64,000 nucleotides of DNA from Trema orientale (Eukaryota > Streptophyta > Magnoliopsida > Rosales > Cannabaceae), in contig JXTC01000049.1 in assembly GCA_002914845.1 (NCBI GenBank), forward strand, positions 1,019,284-1,083,283. The letters are read 5' to 3'. Positions 55,942 through 64,000 of this stretch are shown here, in pieces (the first letter of the stretch is position 1; every line of letters starts with the position of its first letter). A program made the position numbers and the translations under genes. The notes beneath the pieces are model-generated. The model made no database searches and had not been told where the DNA came from. It saw nothing but the letters and a program-made list of their open reading frames with translations.

Positions 55942-56365
55942 GTTGTCTTTCTCACATAGTATATCAATAATTTTTAACCTTTGTCTTTAAGGCCCTTGTT
56001 CACTTTCTCATGAATTAAACATTAGAAAATAGTTCACCAATATTTTCTTAGGTCCTACACTACTTAATGCCTCTAGATTTTCCAATGTAACTCATATTAC
56101 AGTTACTCAAGAATCTCTTTTATGAGTAAGGAATGTCAATATAACAAAATCAAATAATCTACCAATTTTAGAAATACTGATCAACTTACATATTCTACTA
56201 TAAAATTATTTTGACCTTTTGTTTAGTAACGAAAATGTCCTTAATTATTTAACTAAACCTTTGGCCTTATTGTCTTTTCTCCTTTCATTTATTTATTTTC
56301 TTTTCTTTTTTTCTTTATATATATATACGAGATATTGTTGTCTTTCTCACATAGTATATCAATAA
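55942..56365 (+). repeat. 30-bp exact direct repeat, 394 bp apart
   Basis: The 30-bp word starting TGTTGTCTTTCTCACATAG occurs at 55942-55971 and 56336-56365. The second copy joins directly onto the family D repeat. It is too short for an LTR; it may be a duplication made at an insertion or repair junction. Confidence 0.9.
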
Positions 56366-56545
56366 GTCGTATCATGGCGTGGCGTGCTCAACCCATCGTG
56401 CTTAAGTTATGAACTTGGCACAGCCTACATAACTAGACCATATCTGGCATGACTCATATTTTAGCATGTCGTATCGTGTTTAAGCCGTGATGTGTCGTAT
56501 TATGCTACCGTGCTAGTGTGCTAGCCTGGCCTTCTTGATAGCTCT
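56340..56545. mobile_element. Dispersed repeat family D, copy 2
   Basis: Read on the minus strand, it starts AGCTATCAAGAAGGCC and contains TAGCACGGTAGCATAATACG, AACACGATACGACATG, GAGTCATGCC and TTAAGCACGAT. These match the order of words in the NLR4 insertion (23,958-24,230). No coding capacity. Confidence 0.6.
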
Positions 56546-56651
56546 ACTTATAGCTAAACAATTTAAATGCCAAATATTTAAAAAAAAAAATTCTAGCGTT
56601 TTTTTGGGGTTTAAAGAACTAGTTATATTATTTAATTAATTTTAAATTAGG

Positions 56652-56925
56652 ATAATACTTGGGGTTACAACTATTGTACTAAATTTTTGATACTAACATA
56701 TATGACATGTAATTAGTTACCATATAATTGGTGTATTAAAATTTACCACAAATTGATTTAACATTATAACTAATTAAATATTTCTTAGTTTAAAAGATAA
56801 TGAAAGGATCCCAACTAATGTACCAAATGTTTTGTATCAACACATGTGACATGTGATTTGTTACCATACAATTATCACAGATAGATTAAATATTATCACT
56901 AATTGAATGATGACAAATTATATGC
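56652..56925 (+). repeat. Degenerate tandem duplication, about 145-bp unit
   Basis: Two adjacent blocks share the order CAACTA(A/T)TGTAC, GTAT/GATACTAACA, TATGACATGTAATT / TGTGACATGTGATT, GTTACCATA(T/C)AATT and a TTAAATATTATCACTAATT-like end. No gene is seen in this region (55,450-57,330) apart from repeats. Confidence 0.55.
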
Positions 56926-57330
56926 ACATGTGATGGTACAAAAAATTTTAAATGAAATGAAGTAAAAAGGGATTTTTACGATTGTTTACGATAACGACAT
57001 CATATTGTGCCTAAGTTCTATAAGACCTTAGACGTGATTTTAGAAATTGAATATGTCGGAGTTTTGCAATATTAATTTGAATAGATGAATTATCAAAAAG
57101 GAAAAGAAAAATGAGAAGGGACACCATTGAAGATATATGGAAAGGATATTATCAATTTTAAAGATTTGTGAAATGAACATTACCCTTGGTGTATTTTGTA
57201 TAGTTGATTTTTAATATTTGGAGACTTAATAGAATTATTGAGTTGCACATAACTTATTGGTATGTATTGGAGTTTAATTATTCTTTATTTTTGTGTATTG
57301 TAGCTAGATGTCTTGCATATTTATAAGGAG

Positions 57331-58155
57331 ATTTTTATTTTTGCTCCATTGATATGTACTTTCATTTGGACCATTGGATTTTGATCTGATGGTTATAATG
57401 ATATTAGTAATTTTATCAAAAAACAAAAATCTAATTAATACGTATATAAATATAGAAAGTTATTTATAACTTAAAAAATTGACAGCCTATATGTAATTTT
57501 TTTTCTCAATCTCTTTTCCATTATTTTTTTTCTTTTTTCATTCTACTGCTGATTTTAATTTAAAAAATAAAAAATAACTAACCATGTATGTATATAGATT
57601 TTTTTTTTTCTGAAGAACTAACTGTACGTATATATATATATTAAATTTTTCATTAAAAAATTATTCCTTCCTTTTTATAATTTCAAAACTAACATTATAT
57701 ATCTCCTAAAAAAAAAAACCTAACATCATGTATATTCTAAAAAAAAAAACAACCAACCGTTAATATAAAACTATTAAATACTAATTTTTTTATCAAAAAG
57801 TTTTCCTAAAAAAAAAAAAAACCATTGCTTCTTTTTTGTAATTTCAAAGCTAACGCTATGCCCCTTCAAAAAAAAAAAAAAACCTAACATTACATCCCAT
57901 TGAAAAAACTAACCTTATTTATATTCTCAAAAAAATTATTTTATCCTATTAGTAATATAATACATTTAGATTAAATGCAATTTAATAAATTAAAGTTATA
58001 AGTTAAAATTAAAAAAGAAAAGAAATAAAAAAAAGGAAAAATATTTGAATGAAACATTAATTAATCGAATAATGGAAATAGATGAAATTATTTGCTATTA
58101 TAGGTTATATTTAATTTGGTCAATCTTACTCATCTACGGAGCAAAAACAAAAATC
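57331..58155. mobile_element. About 0.8-kb terminal-inverted-repeat element
   Basis: The left end ATTTTTATTTTTGCTCC and the reverse complement of the right end, AGATTTTTGTTTTTGCTCC, are inverted repeats that continue as ATTGATATGTA / GTAGATGAGTA. The interior is A/T-homopolymer-rich with no frame of note. It is a non-autonomous element; the superfamily is not determined. Confidence 0.6.
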
Positions 58156-58212
58156 TATCTCTATTAAAACATTCCCCATACTTGCTAGCTATAAAACAAA
58201 AGTAAGATATTT

Positions 58213-58497
58213 AGGTAATTAGCACCATTAGTGCTGGAATTTTTTGCACATTTGTAATTTGGTCTTTGAAAAAATCTTGGCTGTTAAGTTCTTAATTCGT
58301 AAATTAATAGCAATTAAGCCCATACTACAAACTTTCGTTATCTTTTAAGTAGTTGATTCCTAAATTTTTATCACTACAACAGTTGGGACTTAATTGCTAA
58401 AGATTTGTGAAATTCAGAGAAGAAGTTGTCAAGATATTTTTCAAGGACCAAAATACAAATGAGTGAAAATTTCAAAAGCTAACAGTGCCAATTACCC
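58213..58497. mobile_element. MITE with GGTAATT(A/G)GCAC ends
   Basis: The left arm begins GGTAATTAGCACCATTAG and the right arm, reversed, begins GGTAATTGGCACTGTTAG. The arms continue through CATTTGTA(A/T)TTTGGTC(T/C)TTGAAAAA. The element is about 285 bp and non-coding. Confidence 0.75.
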
Positions 58498-59016
58498 CGA
58501 ACATTTAGTTAGAGAGAAGTGTTTTGTTGGTTGTCTATAATAATGGAATGAAATGAATCTCCCACCAAGAGAGAGACAAATAATACGAATTTGGAAATAA
58601 CGCTTTCCCTTTACAACTCTAGTTATTATTATTAAAAAGGACAAAAATCACATAAATCGAAGGAAAACATAATTGTATACATAGTACTCACTGTTATTCA
58701 CTTCCAGCTAAGTTCAAAAGATAAAAATCGACTAAATCACGTATTAATATAACCTTTATTTATTTATTTTTACATCACATAAAAATAGGCAGATATCTTC
58801 TTATAACATCCTCATCAACTTTGGATATTCGTCACAATATCCTCCGCCACACCCACCAAAACAAAAGTTGTACATTCGAACATGCTAAAATGACGAATAT
58901 ATTAATCCAAATTGGAAACATATAAATTGCTCACTTCCAATTTAATTCAAAAGATGAGAATTACAAACTGAAACATACACTATATCTATCATGAAAAGAA
59001 ATTAAAAAAAGTAGCA

Positions 59017-59019
<3 letters not shown>

Positions 59020-59049
<30 letters not shown>
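59020..59049. repeat. (TA)n microsatellite
   Basis: About 15 TA units just beyond the stop codon of the small peptide gene, probably in its 3' UTR or flank. Confidence 0.95.
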
Positions 59050-59051
<2 letters not shown>

Positions 59052-59070
59052 TTTGATCCCACAAACCAGA

Positions 59071-59325
59071 CTAAAGAGGGAGCTCTCGAACTTGGAAAGG
59101 ACGCTGCACCGTTGGATTAACAAGATTCTTCCGGGGACCCCTAGAGCTCCCATGGTTCATCCACGTCATCCTCTGCTCCCCGGAATTTTCGGGGCCGACT
59201 TGGCCCTTATCTTTCTCGGCTGAACCAACTAGTGATCTATAGGCTGCTAACTGCGTCAAATTGGAGGAAGTGAATAAGAGAACAAGGAAAACAGCAAACG
59301 ACGTCGTAGTTACTAAGGCCCTCAT
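59071..59325 (-). CDS. Small secreted peptide precursor, 84 aa
   Basis: Residues 1-28 form a clear signal peptide with the hydrophobic stretch TSFAVFLVLLFTSS and a small-residue cleavage region near LAA. The remainder is a polar spacer (SAEKDKGQVGPENSGEQR) and a basic C-terminal block, MTWMNHGSSRGPRKNLVNP, then TVQRPFQVRELPL. There are no cysteines, which excludes defensin- or LTP-type peptides. The layout (signal, variable spacer, C-terminal block with Gly, Pro, Asn and His) is that of plant signalling-peptide precursors. I do not recognise a CLE, CEP, IDA, RGF, PSY or PIP motif. The gene is intronless. A TATA box lies about 105 bp upstream, and the start context is CCAAAATGA. The receptor and role are unknown. 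Confidence 0.7.
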   Translation of the reverse strand: MRALVTTTSFAVFLVLLFTSSNLTQLAAYRSLVGSAEKDKGQVGPENSGEQRMTWMNHGSSRGPRKNLVNPTVQRPFQVRELPL

Positions 59326-59429
59326 TTTGGTCTTGATTTAGTTGGGTTGTGTTCTTTTGTGTTGTGCTCTTTTCAGTTTCTGTGGTATGGTAAAAGAATA
59401 TGATAGAATGCGGGGGAAGAAATAAGAAG

Positions 59430-59437
59430 GTATATAT
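59430..59437 (-). promoter_or_regulatory. TATA box of the small peptide gene
   Basis: CATATATACC on the minus strand, 105 bp before the ATG at 59325. This predicts a leader of about 75 nt, rich in A and C and without an upstream AUG. Confidence 0.5.
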
Positions 59438-59519
59438 GATTATTGGAATAATGAGAGTAAAGGGAATAAGAGTTTGCTTTGGTTGGAAGTCATAAAGGGA
59501 AATGATGATCATCATGAGA

Positions 59520-61845
59520 TGGACTCCAGACCCACTCCAAGTATTGATGACTGTGGTTAGGATTAGTTATTTTGTTTGCTAGAGTTTGGTTAACTTCTGG
59601 TTACAAGTTTGTGGGATTTGGCATATGCATTGAGTAAAAGTTGTAAGTACTATTTCCCTTTTTTTTTTTTGGTTTTTTTTTTTCCTAATATAAAGAAGGG
59701 GGAAAAAAAAACCCAGATCTGGATGTTTTTCTGGGATGAAACAACATTATTAAAGAATATTTACCCCACCCCTAACTAAACATATTCAGGGGTCAACTTT
59801 ATTCATTAATCCGCGTGAATTTGTAAGGCCTATTTTGCAGCATTTTGCAGTTGGGGTGAATTATCAAAATACAATAATGAAACGAAAAATACTAACTTTT
59901 TTTGAATGATTTTTTTTTTCTTTTTTCAAGTCAAACAAATTTGCTATTATGAATATGAAACATCTTATTTTACAATAAGATACTCAATTAGAAAAAAAAA
60001 ATTCATTCAATCAGATAAGCTCATTTTTTACTTTTAAGACAAATCTAGCTAAAACATGTCTAATTTTATTTTAAGGCAAAACTAGGTAAAACATGTCTAA
60101 TTTTATTATCTCTACAAAATACATAATTAACTACAACACTTGAAAATAAAGAGAGTAAATTAAACACATTCAAATAATAGTAAGTCACCAAATTCTGAAT
60201 GACAGACTGAGCTATTATTAAGATTCTGTCAATACGTCTCCAAGTACTGAAGATCTAGACCAATATTCATAACCCATATGCCTTGGCTTCCGCGTGCTTT
60301 GGCGGAGTAGGCCATCTAACTTTTTCCCAAGAGTAATTTGCCCTTGGGTATTTTTAATCTCCTCCAGATACCTCTCAATCTAACTCACAACAACATCTGG
60401 TAGTATTGTTTTTGAACAATATATAATATATTTTTTTATTCCTCGCATTCCAATTCAAGCTCATTCTTATGCAGGGAGTGGAAGAACAAGCGAAAATATC
60501 AGCCACAATGAAAACAAAGACTTGAAGTTGAGTTGAAATTTAGATGCTTTTTACATTGCTCTTGAAAATTTATGATAATACTAATACAAATGACAATAAA
60601 GTGGATTGTATAACACTTTGAATGATTTATCTAGAGAAGTTCTAAATCCATCCACCGTTGGACTAAATACATTCATTTTCTTTTGTGTCAAAAAATGATT
60701 CTATTATTTTGTTTTTTCTTTGTACATTTATTATATTCCAAAAATATTCCTTTTTACTTTGTACATTCATTATTCTTTTGTACTAAAATGGAAACACAAA
60801 GGGTAGGGCCTAAGTTATTATTAAATCAAGTTTTATTATGTTTATCTAATTTTGAATTTTCCTTTTAAATCCTAAGTTTTTTTTAGTTTTTGTGTATAAT
60901 TACCAGTATTATGCTAATTTTGCCTCACCTTTTCTTCTTCTCATCTATTTTATTTTTCTCAAAAAGATAAATATAAAAATTTGTCCCACTTTTTTTTTCT
61001 TCTCTTTTTACATATATAATATATATGTTTTATCAAATCAAAAATACTGAGCATCCATATGTTTCCTATTGCTAAATTCTAATATATATATATATATATA
61101 TAACTCTCTTTTTTCCTTGGAGGTTTTTCTTTCATGAAAAAAAAGTCTCTTTTATTCTATGTATAGAAAAATATCCTCCAAGGTTTAAACGATTTTGACG
61201 ATTTCATTTATCCTTTTTTCTTCTTTTTTTTCTTTTTTTTTTTCATGTATTGCTGGCATACTCACCATATAATTTTAATAGGTGTCTTAATTCTTAGATT
61301 ATCCTTTTAGGTAATTCTAACTAGGGGTAAAGTTGTAACTAAAATTATGAATGTACTTAGTCCAATAATTAGTGGATTTAAAACTTCCTTTTATCTAAAA
61401 GTTGGAAATTAAATATTTATCTAAAAATTTGATTTTTTTTAAATTTCATATATTCATTAGGGAATTATCTTTAATTTTTTATTCTCATGGAAAAAAAATT
61501 AGAATACTTGTGAAAAATGAAAAATCTTTCCAAATACAAAATAATATTTTTTTTAGCATGTACTCATTGGAGCAAATCTTAAAAAAAAATATGTGCTAAA
61601 TATAGGTAGTCATTTCAAATATGACATTAGCACATCTAGTCTTACAACCCAAAGTCCATAAGATGCCAAATATACAATCAAAACATAGCATAAAAAAGTG
61701 AGAAATATATTTTGTTGCTATAAATTTTCAAGAAACGAATGTAGTATAGTGTGTGAGTGGTTTGGGACTCAATTCCCCTTAAATGTGTATTTGAAATCGA
61801 GTGTGACATATGCGGTTGGAAAAATACAAATTTCACTCCTTTCTC
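59520..61845. other. AT-rich intergenic region, no gene seen
   Basis: Only short, low-complexity reading frames. An AT tract lies at 61,082-61,102. No recognised repeat family apart from homopolymer runs. Confidence 0.5.
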
Positions 61846-61848
61846 TTA

Positions 61849-62224
61849 TGTTTGGTAAGAGGGAAAAGGGAGAAGAAAGAGAGTATAGGAAGAGAAAGCG
61901 GAAAAAAAAGAAGAGAAATTATGGCTGTTTGGTAGGAAAGGAAAGGAAAAGAAAGGAAAAAAGGAGATGGAAAAATAATAGATAGGACCCACAAAAATTT
62001 TTCTCTCCAAAATGGAAAGAAAAAGAAATTTATTTAATGAAAGAGCTTAATTTACTAATTTACCCTCACATATTAAATCTCAAAATAATAATATAAAAGG
62101 CATAAAATCATTTTAAAATAAATCAACTCTCTTTTATCTTATTATGGAGGAAATTATACGTTTTCCTTTCCATACTACATATTTTCTTTCTTCTCTCTTA
62201 TTTTTTTTCCTCCTTACCAAACAT
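61849..62224. mobile_element. Tourist-like MITE, diverged copy 3
   Basis: Starts ATGTTTGGTAAGAGG and ends CCTTACCAAACAT. The interior aligns with copy 2: GTTTGGTAGGAAAGGAAAGG, GGACCCACAAAAATTT and CATACTACATATTTT. The outer GGCTAT bases seen in the other copies are lost and no TTA/TAA duplication is evident, so it is older. Confidence 0.7.
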
Positions 62225-63211
62225 GAAAAGTGTTTATACTCTCTTTTTAATTTTTTTATTTAGGAAAACCAAACGGCTCCAACAATGTTATGTAAGAAAA
62301 CTGAAAGGTGGTCTTCAACAACCAAAAAAAAAAAAAAACCATTTATCCTCATGAAATACTAGGAAAAAAAAAACTCAACCACACAAATTTAAACTAAAAA
62401 TTAATCGCATATGACAAATATTGCACATTTAAATACCCAAACACATCCCCGGTTTTGTTTTGTTTTTTTTGTTTTTTTAAGATTACGAAAAAATGTTTAA
62501 TGATGTATTTTTTTTTGTGACAGTTTTTAATAAATTTTCCCTAACTAAACAAGATTATTTTATTTTAGAAAGGTACTGAAATAAACTAAATATAGTTCTC
62601 TGAAAACAAAAAAAAAATGATACATATATTCTAAACAATAGACGTATTATCTAAAAAAAAATAGACGTATTACAGTTTAGATCTTTGAGGTAGAATTTGA
62701 AACTAATTAGTAAATGTTAAAGTATATTTTGGATATCTTTCAAAGTACCATATCGAATATGTAGGAAAATGGATGATACCTTTAGGCATATATGTGTATC
62801 CTACATTGATTTATATCTTATCCTTAGAAAAATAATAAAATATATATTATATATAAAATATTTAAAATATAATAATTATTTCAGATATCTTTCATAATAT
62901 GTTACGATGTCGTTGACTCAAGTGACGACGACGTTATTGAATTCTAGATTGCAATTCCTATTTGATTCCCAACCGTTCCAACTTGTTTCAGTGAATTGCA
63001 TACACAATCGGCTTTTTGTAATGAAAAATATTTCGACATAAATTTGTTTAATTTTTTATTTGTCTAAATAAAGGAAATTTCTTGAATATCGTCACTGCTC
63101 AATATATACTTCTTCAAAGTTCCCTAAAGAAAAGGAAAAGGAAATGTTTTGTTGTATGTGCTCTACTTGCCATGCCTTCAACAAATGTAACTGAAATAAG
63201 AAACACAATTA

Positions 63212-63259
63212 AGCACGAAGCAATGGCAGCCATATAGCACGAAGCAATGGCAGCCATAT
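63212..63259 (+). repeat. 24-bp perfect tandem duplication
   Basis: Two exact adjacent copies of the unit starting AGCACGAAGCAATGGC (63212-63235 and 63236-63259). Confidence 0.95.
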
Positions 63260-63407
63260 GAGTTGCCATCTTACGGAACCAAGGTCGTCCACATGGTATT
63301 CAAAGGGTTGACAAATAATATGTGATGAATGGGAAATCTTCCTTACTAGAAAGCCCAATTCACAAATAAAAGCACGAGGTTTTACTTCCTGATCACCAAT
63401 ATTCATG

Positions 63408-63468
63408 ACTAATTTAATCAAATAAGATAACTCATTCATAAATAATTTAATCAAATAAGATAACTCAT
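63408..63468 (+). repeat. About 26-bp direct duplication
   Basis: TAATTTAATCAAATAAGATA followed by ACTCAT occurs twice, near 63408 and 63443, 35 bp apart. The region from 63,480 to the window end shows no gene; AATTCCTTGTAGAATCGACC on the minus strand near 63,540 is reminiscent of leader sequences of plant Ty3/gypsy elements, but nothing else supports it. Confidence 0.7.
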
Positions 63469-64000
63469 GTGTATTTAACTGTCAAATTAATTTCTTCTTA
63501 TTCTTATATTAGTTTAACCTAGTATAATAATAATAAGGGTCGATTCTACAAGGAATTGGTATTATTAAGCAAATTAATCATATAGTTTTATAATCTAAAA
63601 CAAAAAAACACAATGCAAAACATATGTTAAACATAGACAATAACACGTTCTATTATCTCTAATTCTCCTCAAGATTCATCAAACAAAACAAGTTTTTCGT
63701 CTAAATCCTATCAATGCATTAAGTATAGAAAAATATACTAAACTAGGCAATTCATCTCATCAGCTTGGAATCCTTTAACCTTGGTCATGTTCTTCTTCAT
63801 AGTTAAATCAAATTATGCAATCAAATCTATCTATAATTTTGCTACCACATTTGAAAACTTAGATAATTATAGATCTAAGGTTCTAATCTAGTATTAGGTT
63901 TTTATCCACTTCTATTTAGTTGCGTACCTGAATAAATCAAGATAGAAATCATAAACAATTATGAGCAAAAGAACATAAACAACTTATTGATATATAAAAT

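Noticed and set aside
3940..63468. CRISPR-like repeat arrays
   Set aside because: Direct repeats here are microsatellites, two-copy duplications or transposon arms; a plant nuclear genome is not expected to hold CRISPR.
63530..64000. Possible Ty3/gypsy leader at the right edge
   Set aside because: Only a short AATTCCTTGTAGAATCGACC word supports it; no primer-binding site, LTR or coding sequence within the window.

Overview
This is nuclear DNA from a flowering plant, most likely a eudicot (a rosid is a guess). It is AT-rich, genes are sparse with GT-AG introns, and many small DNA transposons (MITEs) are present. The genes are intronless RPM1-type CC-NB-LRR (NLR) resistance genes and conserved plant housekeeping genes. 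There is no sign of bacterial, organellar or viral gene organisation.

Left part (1-25,100): an NLR cluster. An N-terminal NLR scrap (96-240) sits beside what looks like a CACTA transposon terminus. Two full-length single-exon CNL genes follow (NLR1 6994-9813, 939 aa; NLR2 13756-16599, 947 aa). NLR3 (18483-21300) is broken near its C-terminus by one extra base. NLR4 (about 23,170-24,675, minus strand) is a decayed, inverted copy related to NLR3, with its CC and NB regions missing and two repeat insertions. NLR1 has an AUG-stop element and a short uORF in its predicted leader. NLR2 keeps the N-terminal MADA-like helix but has diverged P-loop, kinase-2 and MHD motifs.

Middle (26,242-37,575, minus): a 12-exon gene, reconstructed here with consistent splice phases (599 aa), for the plant ATRIP/SUV2 protein, the partner of ATR kinase. 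Its introns carry a MULE-type MITE with a perfect 9-bp target duplication, a ~1-kb inverted-repeat transposon and several short duplications. Next come a foldback element, a hAT element with a perfect 8-bp target duplication (39,847-40,577) and a Ty3/gypsy gag relic.

Right part: a three-exon gene for a 151-aa protein that I believe is plant-conserved but of unknown function (44,411-47,251, plus); an Integrator subunit 3 (INTS3) gene with an uninterrupted 990-codon reading frame (51,384-54,356, minus); and a gene for an 84-aa secreted peptide precursor (59,071-59,325, minus). The remaining DNA is AT-rich intergenic sequence with MITEs in several families.

Functionally the window has two parts: an immune-receptor cluster evolving by duplication, decay and transposon insertion, and conserved genes of which two (ATRIP and INTS3) belong to single-stranded-DNA/RPA-linked damage signalling in other eukaryotes.
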